A DNA stretch of 64,000 bases from an uncultured Muribaculaceae bacterium. GTDB taxonomy: Bacteria; Bacteroidota; Bacteroidia; Bacteroidales; Muribaculaceae. The stretch spans positions 1 to 64,000 of the forward strand of contig CAJUCW010000004.1 of assembly GCA_910585275.1 (NCBI GenBank). Direction: 5' to 3'. Below the pieces are notes generated by a model. The model was not told the origin of the DNA. It made no database searches and was given only the letters and a program-made list of their open reading frames with translations. Of the stretch, positions 18,354 through 27,575 are shown one piece after another. The translations under genes and the position numbers were made by a program. Position 1 is the stretch's first letter; every line of letters starts with the position of its first letter.

Positions 18354-19151
18354 ATGACGATTAGATTCAAACGGCTGGCACGGACGCTAATTTGCGCTGC
18401 AGGCTTTTTGTTTGTTGCAAGTTGTTCCACTCCGAAAGACGTGACGTATTTTCAGGATGCCAGCGAGACCGTTGTGCCTCTGGCAGGAGAAGGACATATA
18501 AAAATCGAACCGGGCGACAGGTTAAGCATAATTGTAAAATCAAAGGATCCTGCGCTCTCGGAGCTTTATAACCTTACAGTGAATACAAACCGGCTGGGGA
18601 TGGCTTCTGTTTCTCCAGAAGGGATGTCGAGTTACATTGTCGGCAAAGACGGCATGATAGATTTTCCCGTATTGGGATCCATGAAGGTGGCGGGAATGAC
18701 AAGAAGCGAACTTGCCGGATTCATTACCGGAGAATTGAGAGCGGGCCATGTGCGTGACGCCGTGGTGAGTGTGGAACTCTTGAACGCATCGTTTTCTGTA
18801 ATGGGAGAAGTGAAACAGCCGGGAAGGATCCCTATCGATAAAGAGCGGATTACAATTCTGGAGGCTCTTTCCCTTGCCGGCGACCTTGATATCCAGGGGC
18901 GCAGGGACAATGTCTCTGTCATACGCCAGGAAGAGGATGGGGTGCATACATATCGTATTGACCTTACAAATATGCGGGATGTGGCGCAATCTCCGGCCTA
19001 TTACATAAAGCAAGACGATGTGATATATGTGGAACCCAATGACGTCAAGAAACGCCAGACAACCGTAAACGGAAATAATGTGCTTTCATGGGGGTTCTGG
19101 GTGTCGGTTGCATCGCTGTTGACTTCCATTGCCGTGCTCATAGTGAAATAA
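18354..19151 (+). CDS. wza: Polysaccharide export lipoprotein, Wza-like
   Basis: The product is 265 aa. It is a lipoprotein (hydrophobic segment, lipobox cysteine C24 in FVASCSTPKDVTYFQ). It has a polysaccharide export (Poly_export) domain, IKIEPGDRLSIIVKSKDPAL, followed by an SLBB-type domain (NASFSVMGEVKQPGRIPI, ITILEALSLAGDLDIQGRRD). A single hydrophobic segment near the C-terminus (WGFWVSVASLLTSIAVLIVK) is the likely outer-membrane helix. It forms the outer-membrane channel of a Wzx/Wzy-type export system together with the Wzc-like protein encoded 25 bp downstream. Confidence 0.95.
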   Translation: MTIRFKRLARTLICAAGFLFVASCSTPKDVTYFQDASETVVPLAGEGHIKIEPGDRLSIIVKSKDPALSELYNLTVNTNRLGMASVSPEGMSSYIVGKDGMIDFPVLGSMKVAGMTRSELAGFITGELRAGHVRDAVVSVELLNASFSVMGEVKQPGRIPIDKERITILEALSLAGDLDIQGRRDNVSVIRQEEDGVHTYRIDLTNMRDVAQSPAYYIKQDDVIYVEPNDVKKRQTTVNGNNVLSWGFWVSVASLLTSIAVLIVK

Positions 19152-19175
19152 AGTAAGGGATATAAATTAGATAAT

Positions 19176-21593
19176 ATGGATTTGACAAAGGATTATGTTT
19201 CCGGAAATCAGCCTACAAAGGAAGAAGTGGTTGATTTCTCAATAAAAGAGTTTCTTGAGAAGTGCCTGTCGAAATGGTTATGGTTTATAATTTCAATGGT
19301 GATTTGTGTAGGGCTTGGGGTAATATATTTATTACGACAGGAACCTGTTTTTGAACGATCGGAGCAAGTGCTTATTAAAGATCAGGATTCTGGAGCGGAT
19401 ATAGGAGGAGTGGCGAGTGCCTTTTCATCATTAGGTTTTGGCTCCGGCAATTCCGGCGTAAACAATGAGTTGATATCACTGACATCTCCTGCAATAATGT
19501 ATGAGGTGGTCAGGAGATTGAAGCTTGATCTTAATTATGTTAAAAAAGGAGGATTTCATGGCATAACATTATATGGAGAAACGCTTCCTATTAATGTTGA
19601 ATTTCTGGATATAAAGGATCAGTCAGGCGCAGCCATGCAACTTGCTATGAATGATGATGGCAGTGTCGTGTTAAGTAAATTCAGACGTACCACTGAAGAT
19701 GGTGAAGAAAAGTTCTCACAGGAGGTAGTTGTGTCTAAAAACGGTGGTGTTGTAAATACTCCAATTGGGAGAATCCGGATTTCTTTGAATAGTGAATTCA
19801 GTAAGACAGTTAATGGCAAGATTGTAATTGATGTTTCGAAAACTGCTATGCAATATGCAGTGGAGATGTATGGTAGGAAACTGACCGGAGATCTGGTGGA
19901 TCCTGATGCAGAGGTTATTGAGTTGTCGATTAAGGATGTTAACGTGGAGCGTGCCGTTGATGTCTTGAATATGATCCTTACGGTTTATAATGAGAATTGG
20001 ATAGAGGATAAGAATCGTCTGTCTGTGGCAACATCTTCTTTCATAGATGAACGATTAAAAATCATCCAACAAGAATTAGGAGATGTGGACAGCAATATTG
20101 CAAAGTATCAGTCTTCTACCGGTACTGTCAGTTTGGGAGCTTCTGCAAATATGTCGATGCACAAGGAGGCAGAAATGGAAGCCCGCATTGTAAGCCTTGG
20201 AACTCAGCTTTCAATGGCGGAGTATATGCGAAGTTATCTTTTAGATTCTTCGAATAAATATAAGGTGATTCCACTAAATGTCGGTATAGAAAGTGATGGC
20301 ATTACAACTCAGATTGCTAACTATAATGAGATGTTAGTGTCTCGGAATAATCTTGTTAAAAACTCTTCTGAGAATAATCCTCTCACAGAAGAGTATGACA
20401 GTCGCCTTAATGGTATGAGAGAGTCGCTTATAGAAAGCGTAGGTATGCAAATCGGTAATATTCAGAAGCAGTTGAACAGTGCGAAGTCTGAAAGAGGTAA
20501 GGCCGAGAAAGAGATGGTATCTACTCCCGGCAAGATATTGCCGTTGCTTACAGAAGAGCGCCAGCAGAAAATAAAAGAAAACCTTTATTTATTCCTATTG
20601 CAAAAAAGAGAGGAAAATGAGTTAGGAAGAAAGTTTACTGCCGATAATCTAAGGGTTATAACACCTCCCATAGGGCCTCTCAATCCGGTTTCTCCAAGAA
20701 AAAAACTTATTCTTGCGTTTGCGTTTTTGATAGGTTTGGCTATACCGTTGGTTATTCTTTATATAGTTGAGTCAAACGATACTAAAGTGAGGGGCAAGAA
20801 AGATCTTGACAAGGTGAGAATGCCGTTTGCCGGGGAAATTCCGCAAGTTGGTAAGCGAGGTAGTCTCAAAACTAACGCTAACAAGAAAAAGGGCAGAATC
20901 AAAGATGAGAAAGCCCCGATGGCTGTAGTGGAGGAGGGGAAACGCGATGTCGTGAACGAGGCGTTCCGTGTGATCCGCAGTAACATGGATTTCATGGCTG
21001 GAAAGAAACAGGGGTCGCGTGTGGTCATGTTCACATCGTTTAATCCTGGAAGTGGAAAATCCTTTATTTCCTACAACCTTGCCCTCAGTTTCGCGTTGAA
21101 ACAGAAGAGAGTGCTTCTAATTGACTGTGATTTACGTCATGGCTCGGCTTCGATGTATGTAGGTATGCCCCACAAAGGTATCACTGATTACCTCACTGAA
21201 AATACCGACAATTGGAAGTCGATGGTGGTGCCGTGTTCCGCCAATGCAAATCTTTCTATTCTCCCGATAGGAAAGATGCCGCCGAATCCTGCAGAACTTC
21301 TTGAGGGAGAGAGGTTGAAGAATCTCATAGAAGAGGCACGAAAGGATTATGACTATGTTTTCCTTGATTGTCCGCCTGTGAATATAGTTGTGGATACTCA
21401 GATTGTAGCTCCATACGCGGATGCCACAATGTTTGTTGTCAGGGCAGGACTTCTCGAGAGAAGTGCTATCAGGGAACTTAACGAGTTCTATGAAGAGAAG
21501 AAATTCAATCATATTGCTCTTATTCTCAACGGCACCGACACGGCACACAGCCGTTATTACACATACGGAAATTATCAGAGTTTTGCCGAATGA
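19176..21593 (+). CDS. wzc: Chain-length determinant / BY-kinase, Wzc-like
   Basis: The product is 805 aa, an inner-membrane Wzz domain fused to a bacterial tyrosine kinase. Transmembrane segments lie near 35-58 (WLWFIISMVICVGLGVIYLL) and about 510-530 (ILAFAFLIGLAIPLVILYIV), with a long periplasmic coiled-coil region between them. The cytoplasmic kinase has Walker A FNPGSGKSF (K628), Walker A' VLLIDCDLRHG and Walker B YVFLDCPPV. The tail SRYYTYGNYQSFAE carries the tyrosine cluster expected for autophosphorylation. It controls polymer length and export with Wza and is presumably dephosphorylated by the next gene product, whose ATG is 41 bp downstream. Confidence 0.96.
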   Translation: MDLTKDYVSGNQPTKEEVVDFSIKEFLEKCLSKWLWFIISMVICVGLGVIYLLRQEPVFERSEQVLIKDQDSGADIGGVASAFSSLGFGSGNSGVNNELISLTSPAIMYEVVRRLKLDLNYVKKGGFHGITLYGETLPINVEFLDIKDQSGAAMQLAMNDDGSVVLSKFRRTTEDGEEKFSQEVVVSKNGGVVNTPIGRIRISLNSEFSKTVNGKIVIDVSKTAMQYAVEMYGRKLTGDLVDPDAEVIELSIKDVNVERAVDVLNMILTVYNENWIEDKNRLSVATSSFIDERLKIIQQELGDVDSNIAKYQSSTGTVSLGASANMSMHKEAEMEARIVSLGTQLSMAEYMRSYLLDSSNKYKVIPLNVGIESDGITTQIANYNEMLVSRNNLVKNSSENNPLTEEYDSRLNGMRESLIESVGMQIGNIQKQLNSAKSERGKAEKEMVSTPGKILPLLTEERQQKIKENLYLFLLQKREENELGRKFTADNLRVITPPIGPLNPVSPRKKLILAFAFLIGLAIPLVILYIVESNDTKVRGKKDLDKVRMPFAGEIPQVGKRGSLKTNANKKKGRIKDEKAPMAVVEEGKRDVVNEAFRVIRSNMDFMAGKKQGSRVVMFTSFNPGSGKSFISYNLALSFALKQKRVLLIDCDLRHGSASMYVGMPHKGITDYLTENTDNWKSMVVPCSANANLSILPIGKMPPNPAELLEGERLKNLIEEARKDYDYVFLDCPPVNIVVDTQIVAPYADATMFVVRAGLLERSAIRELNEFYEEKKFNHIALILNGTDTAHSRYYTYGNYQSFAE

Positions 21594-21634
21594 TTCTGAT
21601 GTGATTATTCAACGAACGTGCTCTAAAAATAGAT

Positions 21635-22345
21635 ATGTGGCCATTTAAAAGCAAAGTAAAATCTCTTAAAGAATCCGGAATGTTCGAGGGGATGACCGAC
21701 TGGCATTCCCACATACTTCCCGGAGTCGATGACGGCATAAAGACGATTGACGATTCTCTTAAGGTGCTTAAAATGTTTGAAGACCTTGGAGTGAATAGGG
21801 TATGGCTTACCCCTCACATCATGGAGGATTATCCGAATGAAACTTCGGCGCTCAAAGACCGATTCGAGGAGCTAAGGGAGACTTGGAACGGCAATGTGGA
21901 GTTACGTCTTGCCGCGGAAAACATGCTTGACTCTCTATTTGAGGAACGACTGAGAAAGAATGATTTGCTTCCCATAGGCGATGAGGGCAACCATTTGCTC
22001 GTCGAAACTTCTTATTACACCCCTCCTATGGGTATGGAGGATATTTTGCAACGTATATATTCCGCAGGCTATTTCCCGGTGCTTGCCCATCCGGAACGCT
22101 ACCGTTATATGGAAAAAGATGATTATAAGAAATTGAAAGATATGGGCATCCTTTTCCAATTGAATTTTGTTTCTATTGTGGGCGGATATGGCGAAACTGC
22201 CCGCAAAAAAGCGGAATGGCTGTTAAAGAATGACATGATTGAATTTACGGGCAGCGATGTGCATAATATAACGGCAATTAAGGGTTGTATTGATAAGCAA
22301 GCTCTTAATGATTCGATTATCCAGCGTATAATCAAATTTTCATGA
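21635..22345 (+). CDS. PHP-type tyrosine-protein phosphatase, CpsB/CapC family
   Basis: The product is 236 aa. Metal-binding motifs of the PHP phosphoesterase fold are present in order: DWHSHILPGVDDG near residue 27, TPHIMEDYPNE, LAAENML, LLVETSYYTPPMGM, VLAHPERYRYM, and FTGSDVHN near the C-terminus. Members remove phosphate from BY-kinases, here the adjacent Wzc-like kinase, completing the length-control cycle. It is in the same operon as wza and wzc. Confidence 0.93.
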   Translation: MWPFKSKVKSLKESGMFEGMTDWHSHILPGVDDGIKTIDDSLKVLKMFEDLGVNRVWLTPHIMEDYPNETSALKDRFEELRETWNGNVELRLAAENMLDSLFEERLRKNDLLPIGDEGNHLLVETSYYTPPMGMEDILQRIYSAGYFPVLAHPERYRYMEKDDYKKLKDMGILFQLNFVSIVGGYGETARKKAEWLLKNDMIEFTGSDVHNITAIKGCIDKQALNDSIIQRIIKFS

Positions 22346-22452
22346 TAAAATTTGATAATCGGATATAACTTGATATATTTTTGGACAATATAGAAAAACA
22401 ATCTGAATTCAGGAAAATTATAAGATTGAAATCTGAATAGTTTTGGTTAACC

Positions 22453-23901
22453 ATGTCGGAGTCACTTAAAAGAACAACTGCAAAAGGATTTGTCTGGAGT
22501 GCGATAGAACGTATGTCAGGGCAGATTGTAGGCTTTGTCGTGATTGTGATAATGTCGCGCGTGTTGTCACAGGCAGATTATGGTATGGTTGGGATGTTGT
22601 TGATTTTTATAGATATCGCGCAGACAATAACGGACTCGGGTGTAACCCAGGCGTTGATTAGAAAGCAAGATAGGACTCAAAAGGACTGCTCGACTGCTTT
22701 TTACTTTAATTTCGTATTATCGCTTTGTTTGTATGCAGTTTTGTATATAAGTGCACCATTAATAGCCGATTTTTATGGTTTGCCGGAACTTGTGCCACTT
22801 GCAAGGGTAATATCAATATCTGTGGTAATAAATGCATTGACAATGGTTCAAAAGGCATTATATACTGTAGAAATAGACTTCAAGACGCAAACCAAAGCAT
22901 CATTGACGAGTGCCATTTTATCAGGTGTTTTAGGTATATACATGGCGTATTCCGGATATGGAGTATGGTCGATAGTGTATTATCAGTTGATAAATTTGTT
23001 TTTGACGGGTGTTTTGTTGTGGATATTCTCGACATGGCGTCCCTCATTACAGTTTTCGTTTAAATCGTTCAGATATTTCTTTGGATTTGGATCGAAGTTG
23101 ACAATCGCTGGGGTAATGCATTCAATATATAAAGACATTTATCTGGCAGCTATAGGGAAGTATTATAATGCGACGAATTTAGGGTTTTATACTCGTGCAC
23201 ATCAATTTGGAGCTCTACCATCGTATAATGTTAATAATATAGTTCAAAGGGTAACATATCCGCTATTGTGTAAGTATCAGGATGACCATATCAAATTAGT
23301 AAGTGTTTTTACAAGATTCATACGTATGATATCATTTGGAGTATTCCCGATGATGATAGGATTATGTATTCTGGCGAAACCTTTGGTTGTTACTCTTTTA
23401 GGAGAACGATGGTCTTATTCAGGAGATTTGTTGTCGATATTATGCCTTTCGATGATTTGGATTCCGTTGGAGTCGATGAATTTAAATCTCTTGCAGGTGG
23501 GCGGACGCACAGATTGCTATCTTAAATGTGAGATATGGAAGAAAATTTTTGGATTTATAATACTTATAGCCACTCTTCCGTTGGGACTTATAGTTATTTG
23601 CTGGGGTCAGGTTGTAAGAGCGATATGTGATCTGATAATTGATTCATATTATACCAACAAATTTTATAAACTAAGCTTACTAAGGCAGTTGAGAGAGATA
23701 TTACCGGTTATATTGTACACCATAGTAATGGCAGCGGCGATGTATTTAATAATGTCATTTGCAGAGTCTATGATTTCAAAACTAATCATGGGTATGACAG
23801 TCGGATTTTTGGTGTATATTGCTATGGCAATGGTTTGCGGCTCATCAGAGTTCAGAGAGATTTGGACGTTAATAAAATCTTATAAACAATCGAAATCATG
23901 A
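22453..23901 (+). CDS. wzx: Oligosaccharide flippase, Wzx-like (MOP superfamily)
   Basis: The product is 482 aa, almost wholly hydrophobic with about 12-14 predicted membrane helices. The N-terminus (SLKRTTAKGFVWSAIERMSG) and the early loop SRVLSQADYGMVGMLLIF are characteristic of the polysaccharide_synt MOP flippases. It flips undecaprenyl-linked repeat units across the inner membrane. Its stop overlaps the next gene by 4 nt (ATGA). From about here to 29.9 kb the DNA is visibly more A+T-rich than the flanks, typical of serotype-specific EPS cores exchanged by transfer. Confidence 0.93.
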   Translation: MSESLKRTTAKGFVWSAIERMSGQIVGFVVIVIMSRVLSQADYGMVGMLLIFIDIAQTITDSGVTQALIRKQDRTQKDCSTAFYFNFVLSLCLYAVLYISAPLIADFYGLPELVPLARVISISVVINALTMVQKALYTVEIDFKTQTKASLTSAILSGVLGIYMAYSGYGVWSIVYYQLINLFLTGVLLWIFSTWRPSLQFSFKSFRYFFGFGSKLTIAGVMHSIYKDIYLAAIGKYYNATNLGFYTRAHQFGALPSYNVNNIVQRVTYPLLCKYQDDHIKLVSVFTRFIRMISFGVFPMMIGLCILAKPLVVTLLGERWSYSGDLLSILCLSMIWIPLESMNLNLLQVGGRTDCYLKCEIWKKIFGFIILIATLPLGLIVICWGQVVRAICDLIIDSYYTNKFYKLSLLRQLREILPVILYTIVMAAAMYLIMSFAESMISKLIMGMTVGFLVYIAMAMVCGSSEFREIWTLIKSYKQSKS

Positions 23902-25103
23902 TATATTTTCTGACGGTTATTGCTTTCTTGATTCTAACCTACGTCTATGATTACAGGCGTTGTGAAAAAGGCAAATTGCTATGGTGGATTGTCATGCTTG
24001 TTGTCCTAATCCTAATCTCAGGAATGAGATACAAGATGGGGACGGATTCAATTAAATATGAGAATTATTACAATTGGATGCATTCGATAACTGAGCTTAA
24101 ACCGGCAGATTTCCAGAATACAAGGTTTGCACCACTCTATATCATATTGTCTTCGTTGTGCAGGACTATATCGTCTGATTTTATATTATTGCAATTTGTA
24201 TTGGCAATAATTGTCAACACGACCATATTTTATTTTCTTTGGAATAATTCTCGTCATCCGTATATGGCGGCACTTTTGTATTTGTTTTTCTTGTATATAA
24301 ACTTGAATATGGAGGTGCTTCGTGAGTCGTTGGCAGTAAGCGTGTTTCTGTGGTCATGGCCATCTTTTTACAAAAGGAAATGGATTAAATATTACATGTA
24401 TTGTGTCTTGGGATTCTTTTTTCACATATCATCACTTGTGATGATTTTTCTTCCAATGTTGCAGATTCCTTTTATAAAAAGACTTTTATTGCCTGGAATG
24501 CATACTCTGATTATGGTGCCTTTGATTCTGATAGGCTCATTTGTTGCGAATTACTATTTTTTTGATATTATTCAGTTGATTGCCATAACAGACAATATGG
24601 CAAATAGGGCGGAATTTTATTCAGGGACTCGTCTTTCTGGGAATACCCTTAATATTCTGGGCTCTTTAATGCTAATGTTTAAATATGCGATTTATCCGTT
24701 GGTCGCATTATATTTTTTAAGAAAGCTTAAGGCAGACAGTTCGCCTAAGATGGAGCAGATCCAGGTGATGACAATGGTTTCATTGTATGTCGGGTTAGTC
24801 ACAATCGGAATAACCATGTTTTTACGTTTTAATAATTATTTCTTGTTCTTTCCATTCGTAGTGATTTCAGATTGGACTTACTCATATCTTACCTTTAAGA
24901 AGAAACTTGTAAGATTCAGTTTCGTGCAGTGGATTATAATTTTATTGCCATTATTCGGTTGTCAGTTTATGACTTATATGGCAAATTATAATAAAAGTGG
25001 CAGTCTGAAGGTTTATAATATGTATTATCCATATTCAAATAGAATAGATGAGGACGTTAGTAGGGAACGACAGAAGGCGATACAGTATAGTCGAAATCTT
25101 TAG
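23898..25103 (+). CDS. wzy: EpsG-family polysaccharide polymerase, Wzy-like
   Basis: The product is 401 aa with about 10-12 membrane segments. The region SGMRYKMGTDSIKYENYYN, followed by FAPLYIILSSLCRTISSD, is typical of EpsG/Wzy polymerases, as is the segment EVLRESLAVSVFLWSW with its conserved Arg. It polymerises repeat units in the periplasm. It overlaps wzx by 4 nt and converges with a glycosyltransferase gene that starts 18 bp further on the opposite strand, with no visible terminator between them. Confidence 0.9.
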   Translation: MIYFLTVIAFLILTYVYDYRRCEKGKLLWWIVMLVVLILISGMRYKMGTDSIKYENYYNWMHSITELKPADFQNTRFAPLYIILSSLCRTISSDFILLQFVLAIIVNTTIFYFLWNNSRHPYMAALLYLFFLYINLNMEVLRESLAVSVFLWSWPSFYKRKWIKYYMYCVLGFFFHISSLVMIFLPMLQIPFIKRLLLPGMHTLIMVPLILIGSFVANYYFFDIIQLIAITDNMANRAEFYSGTRLSGNTLNILGSLMLMFKYAIYPLVALYFLRKLKADSSPKMEQIQVMTMVSLYVGLVTIGITMFLRFNNYFLFFPFVVISDWTYSYLTFKKKLVRFSFVQWIIILLPLFGCQFMTYMANYNKSGSLKVYNMYYPYSNRIDEDVSRERQKAIQYSRNL

Positions 25104-25121
25104 AGTGTAATCTTGGTATCT

Positions 25122-26300
25122 TTAAGAGCGCTCCGAAGAAAGCTTATCTATCCATATTTGGACTATCTGCTCTACATTATATTTTGCAATGCTTTCTTGA
25201 GCATTCTGAGACATGGCAATTCTTTTGTTTTCATCAGATGCGAGGTCAGATATTGCGTTTGCCATGAATTTCAATTTAAAAGGGGGGATAAGTATCCCAT
25301 TCTTATTGTTTGTTATAATCTCTTCGGCGGATTCAAATGTATTGAATAGGACAGGGACGCAACCATAAGCCATAGATTCTGCAAGAGTCATAGGCCAGCC
25401 TTCATATAGAGATGTCATGCAAAGGAATTTAGCTCTTTTATAGTATTCTTCAACATTTGTTTTGTTTCCAACGAATGAAAGGTTCTTTAGATTCTTCTTA
25501 TTAGCATATATTTCAAGAATATGACGATGTGGACCATCTCCTATAATTACAGCTTCCCAATCAGGATGGCATTTTTGAAAGATATTCCACACATCAATAA
25601 AGTCGCGGGTGTTTTTCTGGGGGTCATATAACCTTCCAACCCAAATAATTATATTCTCTTTACTTTTGACGTCGAAAATTGGGGATGTGAATGTATTCGG
25701 ATTGTTTATATAGTCGATTTTAGAGGAGTCTTTGATGCTATTGTTTATATCCAATAATCGATACTTAAATTTATCTGAGAGCATGATGAATCTGTCTGAC
25801 ACATCTATTATCTGCTGATATAACTTATCGTTTCTTTGTTTAACGAATGCCCTATAGAGTAAAGGGAATACTCTGGTGGCATATAGGGATAGACGGTTTC
25901 GTAAGGATATGGGATGATTAAGCATTGCATATTTGCTTTCCATCCCTAATATCGCATAAGGTCTATTATGTAAGACAGAGATTACTTTCAGTCTATCAGA
26001 CTTTAGGCCGTTAAGAAGTCGGACAGTGTTTGCCATAGAACTCTGGTTGATGATATGGCTTATGTTGTTGGATTTTATAATTTCATTTAGTTTGGATTTC
26101 TTTTCAAACTCGTTTCCTGATAAGTAAAACTGATTAAACTGAGATGACTCATGTAAGGACTTTCCTGTCTCAAAGTCTGATGCGACATATATTACGGAAT
26201 GTCCTAGCATGCGGAATTGATTGGCAAGTAAATTGGTGACTCTTTCCACTCCGCCCCTGTTGGAGATAATCGGATAATCAAATAGAAATAATATATTCAT
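25122..26300 (-). CDS. Glycosyltransferase family 4
   Basis: The product is 392 aa with a GT-B fold. The N-terminal acceptor domain begins MNILFLFDYPIISNRGGVE (the GG near residue 16 follows the usual pattern). The C-terminal GT1/GT4 donor-binding domain shows IIWVGRLYDPQKNTRDF, VIIGDGPHRHIL and the E-x7-E signature EGWPMTLAESMAYGCVPV. It adds one sugar to the lipid-linked EPS repeat; donor and linkage are not predictable. It lies 4 bp after the preceding GT gene (26305-27408), forming a two-gene minus-strand unit inside the EPS locus. The A+T-rich composition matches the neighbouring wzx and wzy. Confidence 0.9.
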   Translation of the reverse strand: MNILFLFDYPIISNRGGVERVTNLLANQFRMLGHSVIYVASDFETGKSLHESSQFNQFYLSGNEFEKKSKLNEIIKSNNISHIINQSSMANTVRLLNGLKSDRLKVISVLHNRPYAILGMESKYAMLNHPISLRNRLSLYATRVFPLLYRAFVKQRNDKLYQQIIDVSDRFIMLSDKFKYRLLDINNSIKDSSKIDYINNPNTFTSPIFDVKSKENIIIWVGRLYDPQKNTRDFIDVWNIFQKCHPDWEAVIIGDGPHRHILEIYANKKNLKNLSFVGNKTNVEEYYKRAKFLCMTSLYEGWPMTLAESMAYGCVPVLFNTFESAEEIITNNKNGILIPPFKLKFMANAISDLASDENKRIAMSQNAQESIAKYNVEQIVQIWIDKLSSERS

Positions 26301-26304
26301 ATAT

Positions 26305-27408
26305 TTAGATATTTAGTGAGTCTTTATAAATGGCTGTTATTTCAGAGATTGTATTTTCTATGGCAAATTTAAATAACCGTTCATTATTTTTAGCAGCAGT
26401 TCTGCTGGCGTTAAAATAATTGGATATTATTGAAGCCCATTTTTCAGGGGATTCATCTAATGATATAGGGAAAAACTGTTCAGTAATTTTTGAACTTTCT
26501 GATATGGTGGAAGAAACAAATACTGGAAGTCCGGAAGCTTGAGCTTCAATCAAAGCATAGGGAAGTCCTTCAAAAAGAGAGGGCATGATCATAATATCCA
26601 TTGCCTGAAGAAGTTGGGCAACGTCATCACGCCGTCCTAAGAAAAGGACTTTTTCATCTATTTCAAGTTCTTTAGATAGACTAATCATTTTATTTAGAAG
26701 TTCTCCTTCTCCAACGCATAGCAGTATTGCATTGCTGTTTAATTTTACGATTTCCTTAAAAACACTAAGAAGAAAAGAGTGATTCTTTATTGTATTAAAA
26801 GCTCCGACATGCCCAATTACAAAAGAACTCTCAATATTTAAATCTTTACGTTTAAGCGTTCGGGAATTCTGGTTAAAAGCGAATTTATTCAGTGGCAGTC
26901 CATTGTATATAATCTTAGCTTTGCTAAATGCGGATGTATTGCCATAAGCCCATTCAAGAGCTTTTTCAGAGCAGGCTAAAAAAGTTGAAGCGATGTTTGG
27001 AATAAACAGTCTGTTAAATTTGTGTAATATTATGTTATGAAAACTTGCGCAATTTGAACTGTGAGAATGAATAATAATATTAGTAATACCGTATTTTTTT
27101 GCATAATAAATTGGAGCAATTGAGGAGAAGCTGCTTCCATGCCAATGAATGGCATCATATTCGTGTGCATGCTCCTTAAAAAAAGTTCTGATGCCTTTTA
27201 CATAATTCCAAAAGCCCTTTTTCCTCGTTGGAAGAGAGTATATCTTGCCTCCTAATGATAAAACTTCATCATAAAAACCATCTTTATCTGTAGAAAAAAT
27301 AAGAAAATCGAAAATAAAATCATGACGATTTATATTTCTAAAAAGGTTCATGATAAAGGTTTCAGTTCCATTCCTCTTAAGGCTTGATGTTATTTGTAGT
27401 ATTTTCAT
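26305..27408 (-). CDS. Glycosyltransferase family 4 (EpsF-like)
   Basis: The product is 367 aa with a GT-B fold. It begins MKILQITSSLKRNGTETFIM, has HWHGSSFSSIAPIYYAKKYG and IIHSHS in the N-domain, then VIGHVGAFNTIKNHSFLLSV, CVGEGELLNKM and the signature EGLPYALIEAQASGLPVFVS. Close in style to EpsF-type transferases of EPS clusters. It is the first gene of the two-GT minus-strand unit and is divergent from the secreted glycosidase-like gene. No good minus-strand promoter was found in the 167-bp spacer. Confidence 0.9.
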   Translation of the reverse strand: MKILQITSSLKRNGTETFIMNLFRNINRHDFIFDFLIFSTDKDGFYDEVLSLGGKIYSLPTRKKGFWNYVKGIRTFFKEHAHEYDAIHWHGSSFSSIAPIYYAKKYGITNIIIHSHSSNCASFHNIILHKFNRLFIPNIASTFLACSEKALEWAYGNTSAFSKAKIIYNGLPLNKFAFNQNSRTLKRKDLNIESSFVIGHVGAFNTIKNHSFLLSVFKEIVKLNSNAILLCVGEGELLNKMISLSKELEIDEKVLFLGRRDDVAQLLQAMDIMIMPSLFEGLPYALIEAQASGLPVFVSSTISESSKITEQFFPISLDESPEKWASIISNYFNASRTAAKNNERLFKFAIENTISEITAIYKDSLNI

Positions 27409-27506
27409 TGATTGAAAGCATGTTTTTAATATATAACGATGCCATAAGATTGTTATTTTAGGTATATAGTGTATTCGTTAGAATAGCTTCCTATAAGGGA
27501 TAAAGA

Positions 27507-27537
27507 TTTGATAAAACGTTCAATAGTGTTATCTTTG
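27507..27537 (+). promoter_or_regulatory. Consensus promoter for the glycosidase-like gene
   Basis: TTTG (27507-27510), 19-base spacer, TATCTTTG (27530-27537): a full match to the Bacteroidetes pattern. Transcription would start near 27543, about 33 nt before the ATG. The gene therefore has its own promoter inside the EPS locus. Confidence 0.8.
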
Positions 27538-27575
27538 TAACCTAAATGAGATGTATGAAATAGAGTTGTATATAT